From Bermanella sp044597725 (lineage in GTDB: Bacteria; Pseudomonadota; Gammaproteobacteria; Pseudomonadales; Oceanobacteraceae), in the NCBI RefSeq assembly GCF_044597725.1, contig NZ_CP139003.1, positions 2,170,001-2,234,000 on the forward strand: a DNA stretch of 64,000 nucleotides. The letters run 5' to 3'. The notes beneath the pieces are model-generated. The model ran no database searches, had not been told where the DNA came from, and was given only the letters and a program-made list of their open reading frames with translations. Numbering within the stretch: the stretch's first letter is position 1; each line of letters begins with the position of its first letter. A program made the position numbers and the translations under genes. This document shows, in pieces, positions 51,476-60,051 of this stretch.

Positions 51476-53275
51476 ATGAAATCGCCAGAGTCAGAGACTT
51501 TGCATCCCATCAGACTGTCTCGTCGACGCTTTGTGCAGGGCTTGGCAGCCGGCGGCGTCATCGCATCTACGCCCAGCATGCTTCAAGCTAATGAGCAAAG
51601 TCGCCAGACTATACGGGGCACCGCGCCAGAATTAAGCGGTAAAGTGATCGAGCTAGAAGTTGCCCAATCGCCTGTTAACTTCACTGGCAGTTCTCGCCTA
51701 GCCACTACAATCAACGGTTCAATTCCTGCGCCTACTTTACGTTTACGCGAAGGCGATGAGGTAATTATTAAGGTCACCAACCGTTTATCCGTGCCCACAT
51801 CTATTCATTGGCACGGTATCATTTTGCCTTATCAAATGGATGGCGTACCCGGTATCAGTTTCAAAGGCATCGCTCCTGGTGAAACCTTCACCTATCAATT
51901 CAAATTGCAGCAAAGCGGCACGTATTGGTATCACTCTCATAGTGGCTTTCAAGAAATGACCGGCATGTATGGAGCATTAATAATTGAGCCAAGGTCTAAA
52001 GAAATTATTCAAGCGGATCGTGATCATGTGGTGCTCTTGTCAGACTGGACAGATGATGACCCAATGGCGGTATTTGGTAAGCTAAAAGTACAGGGTGATA
52101 TTTATAATTTTAATCAGCCTACCGTGAGTGACTTTTTCAAAGACGTATCGACTTTAGGGGTTTCAGCGGCATTAGATAAGCGCCAAATGTGGAATCAAAT
52201 GCGCATGAGTCCCACCGATCTTGCGGACTTATCCTCCTCTGCCATTACCTATTTAATGAACGGCACCACACCTGCTGGCAACTGGGCAGGTACTTTTAAG
52301 CCCGGTGAGCGTGTGCGGTTACGATACATTAATGGCTCCAGTAACACCTTTTATGATGTTCGTATTCCTGGTTTAAAAATGAGTGTTGTACAAGCGGATG
52401 GGCAAAATGTGAAACCCGTGAGTGTTGATGAATTTCGCTTTGGCCCTGGGGAAACCTACGATGTCATTGTTGAGCCTAAACAGCAGGCTTATACCGTATT
52501 TGCACAGAGCATGGATCGCACAGGTTTTGCTCGTGGCACTTTATCCGTAGCAGCAGGATTAACGGCCCCAGTACCCAAACTTGATCCTGTAGAGTGGCTC
52601 GCAATGAAAGACATGATGGGCAAGATGGATCATGGTTCCATGGCTAAAGACACGATGGATCATGGCTCAATGAATCACGGCGGCATGGCGATGGATCATA
52701 GTAAGCACGGCATGATGCAGAGCGATAAAAACGCACTGGCAAAACCATCACAAAAGGTGAATCACGCCAAAACAGAGTACGGCCCATCTGTGGATATGCG
52801 CGTCGATATGCCCCGCACAAATTTAGACGACCCAGGTATAGGCCTGCGGGACAATGGACGTCACGTATTAACCTTGGCTGACCTGCACTCATTAGATGGC
52901 ATCATAGATGATCAGCGTACACCAGTAAGGGAAATTGAATTACACCTCACTGGCAATATGGAGCGTTATAGCTGGTCAATTGATGGCTTAGAATTTGGTG
53001 AAAGTACCCCTGTTGCGATGAAACAAGGGGAGCGAATTAGGATCATTTTACAAAATGACACCATGATGACTCACCCTATGCACTTACACGGTATGTGGAG
53101 CGACCTAGAAAGTGATGACGGAACATTAAGAGTGCGCCGCCATACGATTCAAGTCCAGCCAGCGCAACGTATTAGCTTCTTAACCACGCCCCATGATTTA
53201 GGACGTTGGGCATGGCACTGTCATTTATTATTTCATATGGATGCGGGAATGTTCCGTGAGGTGGTCGTATCATGA
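51476..53275 (+). CDS. copA: Periplasmic multicopper oxidase CopA
   Basis: 599 residues. A Tat signal with LSRRRFVQGLAAGG exports the folded, copper-loaded enzyme. Three cupredoxin domains carry the four copper motifs HWHG, HSHSG, HPMHLHGMW and WHCHLLFHMDAGM (the last supplying the type 1 Cys and Met). A Met/His-rich insert (MDHGSM repeats, about 380-420) binds extra Cu(I). It oxidises Cu(I) to the less toxic Cu(II). AAGGAG precedes the ATG; the stop overlaps copB by 4 bases. Confidence 0.96.
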   Translation: MKSPESETLHPIRLSRRRFVQGLAAGGVIASTPSMLQANEQSRQTIRGTAPELSGKVIELEVAQSPVNFTGSSRLATTINGSIPAPTLRLREGDEVIIKVTNRLSVPTSIHWHGIILPYQMDGVPGISFKGIAPGETFTYQFKLQQSGTYWYHSHSGFQEMTGMYGALIIEPRSKEIIQADRDHVVLLSDWTDDDPMAVFGKLKVQGDIYNFNQPTVSDFFKDVSTLGVSAALDKRQMWNQMRMSPTDLADLSSSAITYLMNGTTPAGNWAGTFKPGERVRLRYINGSSNTFYDVRIPGLKMSVVQADGQNVKPVSVDEFRFGPGETYDVIVEPKQQAYTVFAQSMDRTGFARGTLSVAAGLTAPVPKLDPVEWLAMKDMMGKMDHGSMAKDTMDHGSMNHGGMAMDHSKHGMMQSDKNALAKPSQKVNHAKTEYGPSVDMRVDMPRTNLDDPGIGLRDNGRHVLTLADLHSLDGIIDDQRTPVREIELHLTGNMERYSWSIDGLEFGESTPVAMKQGERIRIILQNDTMMTHPMHLHGMWSDLESDDGTLRVRRHTIQVQPAQRISFLTTPHDLGRWAWHCHLLFHMDAGMFREVVVS

Positions 53276-54255
53276 AAATAACTCAGCACATTACCTTCGC
53301 TATAACACTTAGCACAGTCATCAGTGCTCCCATGGCCTCCGCGCAAGAACATGACATGCACTCAGGCCATGATATGTCCGGCATGCAAAGCGCTAACAAA
53401 GAGATGGATCATTCAGGCCATGACATGTCGCCTATGCAAAGCTCCAATAAAGAGATGGATCACTCAAATATGACGGGAATGGATCATGGATCTATGACTG
53501 GCAGCATGCAGCCTCAAGGCGGTGATGCCCCTATAAACGCCCGTGACCCCCATGCTTATTCTAGTGGTTTCACCCTCAGCCAAGGTCCTTATTCTCAAGC
53601 GGGTCCTCGTCAATTGAAGCTGGCAGATGAGCATTCGTTTTGGGCCGTACTCGGTGATCGACTGGAATACGACCCAGATAGCGAGAGTACTGTGTTCGAT
53701 CTACAAAGCTGGTATGGCACCACATTTCATCGGTTGGTGATAAAAGCAGAAGGCGATATTGCAGACGGTAGCCTAGAAGAAATGCAGGCGGATGTTTTAT
53801 ATAGCCAAGCACTTGATGGATACTTTGATACTCAACTAGGTGTGCGTTTAGATCAAAATGAAGAAGGCACGGACCGACAATGGTTGGCGGTCAGTCTGCA
53901 AGGCCTTGCGCCATATTGGTTTGAAGTAGACATTAGCGCCTACCTAGGAGAAGACGCTCGAACCGCACTGGCTATGGAGGCGGAATATGAATTACTGTTT
54001 ACCCAGCGTTTAGTTCTGCAGTCTCGCGCCGAGCTAAGTGCATACGGAAAAGAAGACTTAGACAACGGCATTGGTGCAGGTTTAACGAATGGTGAGATTG
54101 GCATGCGCCTACGTTATGAAGTGAGTCGCCAATTTGCCCCCTATTTAGGGATTGAATGGCGACGCAGTTTTGCTGATACTGCAGATTTAATTCGAAAGAC
54201 GAGCGGCACAGTTGAAGACACCGAATTCGTCGTAGGCTTAAAATTTTGGTTTTAA
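53272..54255 (+). CDS. copB: Outer-membrane copper resistance protein CopB
   Basis: 327 residues. The signal peptide ends in ASAQ; a Met/His-rich stretch follows (about 25-85, HDMSGMQ and MDHSNMTGMDHGSM repeats), then a beta-barrel domain starting at SQGPYSQAGPRQLKLADEHSFW and ending in aromatic KFWF, the outer-membrane insertion signal. It binds or exports copper together with CopA; start overlaps the copA stop (ATGA). Confidence 0.95.
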   Translation: MKITQHITFAITLSTVISAPMASAQEHDMHSGHDMSGMQSANKEMDHSGHDMSPMQSSNKEMDHSNMTGMDHGSMTGSMQPQGGDAPINARDPHAYSSGFTLSQGPYSQAGPRQLKLADEHSFWAVLGDRLEYDPDSESTVFDLQSWYGTTFHRLVIKAEGDIADGSLEEMQADVLYSQALDGYFDTQLGVRLDQNEEGTDRQWLAVSLQGLAPYWFEVDISAYLGEDARTALAMEAEYELLFTQRLVLQSRAELSAYGKEDLDNGIGAGLTNGEIGMRLRYEVSRQFAPYLGIEWRRSFADTADLIRKTSGTVEDTEFVVGLKFWF

Positions 54256-54272
54256 ACAAAAAGGATACACTG

Positions 54273-54566
54273 ATGAAAAATACCATGATCCGTTCAATCA
54301 CGCTTTCAGCGGCTGTACTACTAACAGCCACGGCTTTTGCTCATGATCCGTCAGAGCATATGAAAAAAAATGAAAAACCCCAATGTGCCGGCATGGACCA
54401 CAGTAAAATGGATATGAATGATCCAGTGGCGCAAGCCATGATGAAGCGATGCTCAATGGCTGATCATGATATGAAGAAAGAAGGCGGTCATGATATGCAT
54501 TCAAATATGCAAAACCAAAAAACTATGGAAATGAAAGCCGCCGACCATGATGAGCATCAACATTAA
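54273..54566 (+). CDS. Small periplasmic Met/His-rich copper-binding protein
   Basis: 97 residues from the ATG at 54273 (AGGA upstream). A signal peptide ends at TAFA; the mature protein is full of Met, His and Asp (HMKKNEKPQCAGMDHSKM, HDMKKEGGHDMHSNM, DHDEHQH) with two cysteines. It has no fold signature; the composition suggests a copper buffer or chaperone in the cop operon. Confidence 0.75.
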   Translation: MKNTMIRSITLSAAVLLTATAFAHDPSEHMKKNEKPQCAGMDHSKMDMNDPVAQAMMKRCSMADHDMKKEGGHDMHSNMQNQKTMEMKAADHDEHQH

Positions 54567-54615
54567 TGTTATTCAAGGGTGCTAACACAGCACCCGTATT
54601 TGAGAGGAAACACGC

Positions 54616-55185
54616 ATGTCATCAATAAGTGCAAAAACCTGTTTAAAACGAGTCGCCATTTTGTCTGGGTTTGTATTGCTTGTCGGTGTGGCGTTTCTGT
54701 ATTCTGGCCTATACCCCATGGGAGCTGATACACCACACTTTCGAGCCACTTATTGGGTATTAGAAACCTTAAGAGAGCAATCCGTTGCTCGTGCCGCTGC
54801 TGATGTTGTCGTTCCTGAAAACATTAATGCCTCAGATCGGTTACTAGCTGGCGGTGCCGATTACAATGATATGTGCTCAGGTTGCCACCTTAAACCCGGT
54901 AAAACATCCAGCGACTTTAGTTTAGGCTTATACCCTGCACCGCCTAATTTAGCCTTGAGTCACGACGAGCACCCTCATAGCGATAGTGAAGAAGCTGCTG
55001 ATAAACGCCGATTTTGGATTATTAAACACGGAATTAAAGCATCTGGCATGCCTGCTTGGGCGCCTGGACATGATGATGAACGCATTTGGAACATGGTGGC
55101 ATTTCTTAAGGTTTTACCGAGTTTAACGCCAGAGCAGTATCAAATTCTCACCGCGCGTGAAGCTGGAGATATTGGGCATCACTAG
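54616..55185 (+). CDS. Membrane-anchored cytochrome c of the copper-resistance cluster
   Basis: 189 residues. One N-terminal membrane helix (about 14-33), then a class I cytochrome c domain with haem motif MCSGCH and a likely axial Met in KASGMPAWAP. Such mono-haem genes recur next to copAB; it may take electrons from CopA-driven copper oxidation, but that is inference. AGAGGAAA precedes the start. Confidence 0.85.
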   Translation: MSSISAKTCLKRVAILSGFVLLVGVAFLYSGLYPMGADTPHFRATYWVLETLREQSVARAAADVVVPENINASDRLLAGGADYNDMCSGCHLKPGKTSSDFSLGLYPAPPNLALSHDEHPHSDSEEAADKRRFWIIKHGIKASGMPAWAPGHDDERIWNMVAFLKVLPSLTPEQYQILTAREAGDIGHH

Positions 55186-55224
55186 CTGATACAATAAATA
55201 TTTAACTTGTCATGCGAGAAATAA

Positions 55225-55731
55225 ATGATCATATTTAATATAAAAACCATAGCATCAATTTGTATTATTTTTCTGATAACAGGCTGTAATGACCTAACAG
55301 CATCATTAGAAAAAAAGACAAGTAATACACAAAGTACAGAGACAATGGTCGTGTATAAAAGCCCAACATGTGGGTGCTGTAAAAAATGGATTGATCATTT
55401 AGAAGATTCAGGGTTGTCCACAACAACAGAACACCCGACCAACCTACCAAAGCTAAAAGAACAATTAGGCATTAGCCCTCAATTCAGGTCTTGTCACACT
55501 GGCGTAAGTAAACAAGGCTATGTATTTGAAGGACACATTCCGGCTCGTTATATTCATCAGTTTTTAAGCAACCCTCTCGATAACGCACTGGGTTTAAGTG
55601 TACCGGGTATGCCCGTAGGCAGCCCAGGAATGGAAGTTAAAAATAAATTTATGCCGTATCATATATTAGTGTTAACAAAAGATGGGAGCAGTGAAGTTTT
55701 TGCCACTATAAATGACGCTAGCCAGCAATAA
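55225..55731 (+). CDS. copG: Copper-resistance lipoprotein CopG (DUF411)
   Basis: 168 residues. Lipobox ITGC (Cys21) predicts lipidation. The DUF411 domain has the thioredoxin-like copper site SPTCGCCKKWIDHLEDSG, then SCHTGV, YVFEGHIPARYI and GLSVPGMPVGSPGME. CopG is a periplasmic thioredoxin-fold protein that binds Cu through CxCC and helps convert copper redox states. Last gene of the cop run. Confidence 0.88.
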   Translation: MIIFNIKTIASICIIFLITGCNDLTASLEKKTSNTQSTETMVVYKSPTCGCCKKWIDHLEDSGLSTTTEHPTNLPKLKEQLGISPQFRSCHTGVSKQGYVFEGHIPARYIHQFLSNPLDNALGLSVPGMPVGSPGMEVKNKFMPYHILVLTKDGSSEVFATINDASQQ

Positions 55732-55760
55732 CTAAAGCCTTACTGATATACACCTTGGGT

Positions 55761-55984
55761 CTACTCAATAGGCAAGAGGTATATCAGGTACTTACCTTTA
55801 GAAAACCAAGCATAAAGAACAGGTAATATGAACAAGGTCAAGAGGGTAGCAGTCACTACCCCCCCACTACAATAACTGTGGCCAGCGGTCTCTGAATCTC
55901 AGAGCCTACTCCGTTTGATAATATCATGGGGATCAACCCTAAGGCCGCTACTATGGCGGTCATCAGAACTGGCCGTAAACGGCA
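55761..55984 (-). pseudogene. C-terminal remnant of a second czcA/cusA-type pump gene
   Basis: Minus-strand codons from 55981 read RLRPVLMTAIVAALGLIPMILSNGVGSEIQRPLATVIVVGG, the last helices of a heavy-metal RND pump. The frame then breaks at a G7 run (55859-55865 on the plus strand). In the next frame it continues VTATLLTLFILPVLYAWFSKGK to a stop at 55761-55763. It is clearly different from the intact CzcA of this window, so it is a remnant of another pump, not a local copy. Confidence 0.85.
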
Positions 55985-56122
55985 GAGATGGATGCAGTTC
56001 AAGATTACATCCATAAACATTACAATTCGGTAAGGCCACACAATCATAATTTAGGGCTGGCGCCAAATGTGAAAGAAGATTGTTTTTGGAAAACCTCTAA
56101 CGGCGTGACCAAAAAAGGTTGA
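55985..56122 (+). mobile_element. IS3-family transposase C-terminal remnant
   Basis: The plus strand from 55985 reads EMDAVQDYIHKHYNSVRPHNHNLGLAPNV then KEDCFWKTSNGVTKKG and a stop. YNxxRPHxxNxGLAP is the C-terminal end of IS3-type (orfB) transposases. The DDE core is missing. It abuts the czcA remnant back to back, so one of them was cut by the arrival of the other. Confidence 0.7.
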
Positions 56123-56138
56123 CCACTACACTGACGTA

Positions 56139-57134
56139 TTGTTACGTAATGAAGAATCAAGCTTGCAGGGCTATCAAGAGTCCGAGTTACTGCGTCACTA
56201 CCTCCAGGCAGCAATCTCCGATAACACCCGTAAAGCCTATCAATCTGCCATCCGGCAATTTGAGAAATGGGGCGGCCGCCTTCCCTCGGATCGGGATACG
56301 GTGGTTCGCTACCTACTGGCTAAAGCCGAATCACTTAACCCTCGCACCCTGGATCTTCACCTCACGGCCATCAGTCAATGGCACCGCTACCAGGGAATCA
56401 GTGATCCGGTGCGCGATTCTTTGGTGCGTAAAACCATGGAGGGCATTCGTCGTTCCCATGGCTGCCCCAAAAAGAAGGCCAAGGCGTTACGCCTGGATCA
56501 TATTGCGCAGATGGTAAATTATTTAAGGAGCCTGCCAGGCAGTAACAAGAAGCGGCGCGATACGGCGTTGGTGCTGACTGGTTTCTTCGGCGCTTTCAGG
56601 CGCAGCGAACTGGTTTCAATCCAGGTCAGTGATCTGGTGTGGGAGCCAGAAGGACTCATAATCCGGTTGCCTCGTTCAAAAACCGATCAACAGGCGACAG
56701 GGTTAGTGCGCGCTCTACCGTTTGGCGAGCATTCAAGCTGCTGTCCGGCCAGCGCTATCAAAGCGTGGATTGAAAATGCTGACATTGCTAAGGGTCCGCT
56801 CTTCAGGCCGGTTAATCGCTGGGATCAGGTGCAATCCAAGCGTCTTAACCCAGGTGCGATAAATAATTTGCTGAAGTCGTTGGGCAAGGCCTGCCAGTTT
56901 GATTTTGTACCTGAATTGAGTAGCCACAGTTTTCGTCGCGGCTTGTCGACCTCGGCTGCACGAGAGCGGGTGGACTTTGAACTTATCAAGAAACAAGGTG
57001 GATGGCGCAACGATGCCACCGTGTGGGAGTACATCGAGGAAGGCCAGCAGTTTAGTGACAATGCATCACGCATATTAATGGATAAAGTAGCGAGCTTAAT
57101 GGCTGAGGCGAATTTGAATTCGAACTGCTCGTAG
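56139..57134 (+). CDS. Tyrosine recombinase / site-specific integrase
   Basis: 331 residues from a TTG at 56139; no better start is seen, and the preceding frame belongs to the IS3 remnant. A SAM-like core-binding domain (about 15-105) is followed by the catalytic domain with Arg154 (GAFRRSEL), His263 and Arg266 (SHSFRRG), Trp289 in GGWRND and nucleophile Tyr297 (VWEYIE). It cuts and rejoins DNA at specific sites. From here the sequence looks more GC-rich, which suggests that this enzyme belongs to the block on its right. No att sites were found. Confidence 0.9.
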   Translation: MLRNEESSLQGYQESELLRHYLQAAISDNTRKAYQSAIRQFEKWGGRLPSDRDTVVRYLLAKAESLNPRTLDLHLTAISQWHRYQGISDPVRDSLVRKTMEGIRRSHGCPKKKAKALRLDHIAQMVNYLRSLPGSNKKRRDTALVLTGFFGAFRRSELVSIQVSDLVWEPEGLIIRLPRSKTDQQATGLVRALPFGEHSSCCPASAIKAWIENADIAKGPLFRPVNRWDQVQSKRLNPGAINNLLKSLGKACQFDFVPELSSHSFRRGLSTSAARERVDFELIKKQGGWRNDATVWEYIEEGQQFSDNASRILMDKVASLMAEANLNSNCS

Positions 57135-57164
57135 CGTCGGTTACGAATCAGAATAGGAAAAATT

Positions 57165-58575
57165 ATGACAATAGACGTGATATACCAATACATATTTGGG
57201 GCAGCTATTCTCGCATTGCTTTGCGTTGTTGCGAGCGTGTTGACTCGGCGCATTGGAGCTCCGATTTTATTGGTGTTTCTGGTTTTGGGAATGCTTGCGG
57301 GCGAAGACGGTCCTGGCGGTATTCGGTTTGACGATTTTAGTTTGGCCTTTCTATTTGGCAACGTTGCGCTGGCCATCATCATTTTTGATGGCGGGCTGGG
57401 AACCCGCAAAGATACTTTTCGGGTTAGCTTGAAACCAGCTCTCTCCTTGGCCACATTCGGTGTCATCGCTACCGCAGCTATTACTGGGTACGCAGCGCAT
57501 GTCATTCTGGATCTGCCCTGGCAGGAGGGCTTGCTAATAGGCGCTATCGTAGGCTCTACCGATGCCGCTGCTGTCTTTGGGTTATTAAGAAACGCTGGCC
57601 TGGAGTTAAAGGAACGCTGGCCTGGAGTTAAAGGAACGCACCGGCGCTACGCTTGAAATCGAATCGGGGTCGAATGACCCCATGGCGATTTTTCTAACCA
57701 TTACGCTGGTACAAATCCTCCAACTCAGTGGCGATGATAATCAAGGCTGGACTATCGTTAGCGAACTCCTTCGCCAGATGGGGCTCGGATTGGCTATCGG
57801 TTTCGCCGGTGGTTACCTGCTTGCCCAAATGCTAAGACGACTGTCCCTTCCCTCATCGCTGTATCCTTTGCTGGCTCTGGCGGGCGGTATCAGTTTATTT
57901 GGCCTGACAACGCTTTGGGATGGCAGTGGCTTTCTTGCCATCTTCATCGCGGGCGTCATGATTGGAAATACATCACTTCCCTACAGTAATGACATCCACC
58001 GCTTTCATGATGGTATTGCCTGGCTAAGCCAGATCGGCATGTTTTTGATGTTGGGTCTGCTCATCACACCAAGCAACCTGATACCCATCATCGTTCCCGC
58101 AGTGGCTATTGCATTTGTTCTTATTTTTATTGCAAGACCGCTGGCCGTAGTGGTTTCGTTGTTACCGTTTCATTTTCCATGGCGTGAGCAGATGTTTATT
58201 GGTTGGTGTGGACTGCGTGGAGCAGTACCGATCATCCTGGCATTGTTCCCTTCTCTAGCGGGGCTGGAACATACGCAGACGTATTTTGAACTGGTGTTCT
58301 TTGTGGTGCTTATCTCACTGGTATTGCAAGGTTGGACCATAGCGCCAATGGCAAGGTGGCTCCAAATAGAATTGCCACCGGCTGCAAAGGAGCCTGAATG
58401 TTTACATCTCCCATTCAAACATGACCAAGACAAAGAACTCTTAATTTATCCGGTGTTCGCGGGCAGTCGTGCGGCTGGCTCAACCGTGGATCGCATACCC
58501 GCATCGGAGGGTAGCCAGATAGTCGGGGTTATCCGCCGTGGAATCCTGCTTGATGAGATTCACCAACAGAAGCTT
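57165..58575 (+). pseudogene. CPA1-family K+/Na+:H+ antiporter (NhaP2/CvrA-like), broken by a 22-bp duplication and 3' truncated
   Basis: The gene starts MTIDVIYQYIFGAAILAL and reads as a CPA1 antiporter to VGSTDAAAVFGLLRNAGLELKER. Then an exact 22-bp tandem duplication shifts the frame, which stops at 57656. In the other frame the protein resumes at TGATLEIESGSNDPMAIFLTI and continues through the membrane domain into a TrkA-C-like domain (VFAGSRAAGSTVDRIP, VGVIRRGILLDE) that breaks off near 58575, where antisense acetate-kinase sequence begins. Without the duplication it would be about 470 residues; complete relatives have ~100 more. It probably lacks activity now. Confidence 0.85.
57591..57634 (+). 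repeat. Exact 22-bp tandem duplication inside the antiporter gene
   Basis: 57591-57612 and 57613-57634 are identical, and the next five bases repeat the unit's start. Removing one unit restores the family-typical reading frame NAGLELKERTGATLEIE. Confidence 0.95.
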
Positions 58576-59250
58576 ATGCATGAGCAGTCCTTCATTGGGT
58601 GTAAACCCCATGGTCGTATCGATCGGTTTACCATCGCGTATGGCGGCCATGGAACAGCCACTGCCTAGTTGCGCAGTTACCAGAGTGTAGTGATCGGATT
58701 TTGGATTCACTGTCTCCCAGTGATTAACCATGGACTCGTGAGCGAAACCATGAAAGCCATAACGGCGCAGTCGGTATTTCTCAGTAAGCGCAACAGGCAG
58801 TCCATAAATCTGGGGCAGCACCGGCAGGTTGCTGAAAAACTCAGTATCGAAAACCGCAATAACAGGAATGGAAATTCGGGTATTCCGAAGCTGCGCTATC
58901 AGTTCAATGGCCAACTTATTGTGGAGTGGTGCCAATGGTATCAAAGTTTGCAGTTGCTGAAAGTTATCGTCATTGATGGGAAGCGGTTTACAATTATCAG
59001 AGCCTCCATGTACCACTCTGATAATCACTGCGCGAATATCATGATTAGTTAGCACATCGGTCAACCATGGCGGCGGGCCAGGATAAGCCTGGTCATCTGA
59101 TTGCTCTACACCGGTTTTTCCAATAGCAACAGGCGAAGTTGCACCCTCATGCTCAAGCACCGAGACGTTATACACGCTCCACTTGACGGATGAACTACCG
59201 GGATTCAGCACCAACAGAACCGGTTTGTCATTTCGCGGCAACTTAGTCAT
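58576..59250 (-). pseudogene. ackA: Acetate kinase gene, 3' truncated
   Basis: The protein from the ATG at 59250 starts with LLVLNPGSSSVKWSVYN, the acetate kinase phosphate-binding start, and has RVVHGGSDN, FDTEFFSNLPVLPQIYGLP, RRYGFHGFAHE and GSGCSMAAIRDGKPIDTTMGFTPNEGL. After GLLM the match stops near 58576 and the frame runs on, antisense to the antiporter. About 215 of ~400 residues remain and the C-terminal half of the ATP site is lost, so it should be inactive. AckA interconverts acetyl phosphate and acetate. Its start overlaps the DUF5676 gene by 4 bases. Confidence 0.88.
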
Positions 59251-59513
59251 CCGTGGGATGACTGCAAACGGTTATAAATGGCAGCTAGCAGCCAACCGGC
59301 GATACCCGCTGCCACGAACCAGGCCACCAGCCCGATAACGACACCAGTGAGAGTCAAGTGCCAACCCATCTCATTCAGTTGCATATGCACCATTTCCCCG
59401 GACATGGACAACATCATGGAAGGCATTAACATCACCAGCAGACTGCAAGCCAGCCACAGTATCGCCGCGGTAATCGCGCTGGCCATCCCGAATTTGAATG
59501 CATTAAGTGTCAT
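59247..59513 (-). CDS. DUF5676-like small membrane protein
   Basis: 88 residues, two membrane helices (about 10-33 and 55-80), with the DUF5676 pattern of LWLACSLLVMLMPSMMLSM, a Met-rich loop, and GWLLAAIYNRL at the end. Function is unknown. It overlaps ackA by 4 bases and is part of the minus-strand operon. Confidence 0.65.
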   Translation of the reverse strand: MTLNAFKFGMASAITAAILWLACSLLVMLMPSMMLSMSGEMVHMQLNEMGWHLTLTGVVIGLVAWFVAAGIAGWLLAAIYNRLQSSHG

Positions 59514-59560
59514 GATTATTCCTCCGTTTATGGTGGTGTATCTATAATAAATGAGTGTCT

Positions 59561-60019
59561 CTACATATCCCCGAACCGGTTGGCAGACTGCGTCATACGC
59601 ATCATTTCGTGCTCTTCCAGCGACCAGAGTGATTCCATCAACTCTTTGGCAGAGGGGATCTCCGCCCTGGAGGCGAGATAGCGATACAGTTCAATCACCT
59701 GCTGATGTTGATCGACTATCACCTCCATGATTTGCGTGGCATCCAGCTCGGCAAAGGGCGCGTCGCAATGCGCATGCCGAACGATGGGGTGCTTTGCCAC
59801 ATATTCGTAACACCAGGTGTTCAGTGCATGCTCGTCGCCTGAGGTTTCAAACCCGCTGACTACCTTGGTCAGTGCCTTCTCATGATCGGACAGATACGCA
59901 AGGATCATCCGGGCCCGTTCATCCATATTCTTGTCCGCACAGTGGGATAAACACTGGCTGAGGTGTTGGTGAAATTCCCGGGTCCAGTGCAGCACATCTT
60001 TTAAGGTTTCAATTTGCAT
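59561..60019 (-). CDS. Helical cytoplasmic protein, possibly ferritin- or hemerythrin-like, unknown function
   Basis: 152 residues, all helical by look: HWTREFHQHLSQCLSHCADKNMDERARMILAYLSDHEKAL, then VIVDQHQQVIELYRYLASRAEIPSAKELMESLWSLEEHEMMRM. The repeated His/Glu on helices (EFHQHL, SDHEKAL, DQHQQVIELY, LEEHEM) resemble four-helix di-iron proteins, but no exact signature is met. It lies 32 bases downstream of the nuclease gene on the same strand, so it is probably in the same operon. Confidence 0.55.
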   Translation of the reverse strand: MQIETLKDVLHWTREFHQHLSQCLSHCADKNMDERARMILAYLSDHEKALTKVVSGFETSGDEHALNTWCYEYVAKHPIVRHAHCDAPFAELDATQIMEVIVDQHQQVIELYRYLASRAEIPSAKELMESLWSLEEHEMMRMTQSANRFGDM

Positions 60020-60051
60020 AACTTTTTCTCCGCTGTGGATTATCTCTTCGA

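Noticed and set aside
56825..57505. 226-codon minus-strand open frame
   Set aside because: It is antisense to the integrase and antiporter genes, with low-complexity composition and no motif.
57682..58668. Second antiporter frame as an independent gene
   Set aside because: Its ATG falls in the middle of the conserved GSNDPMA motif; it is the 3' part of a frame-shifted gene, and its last ~30 codons are antisense acetate kinase.
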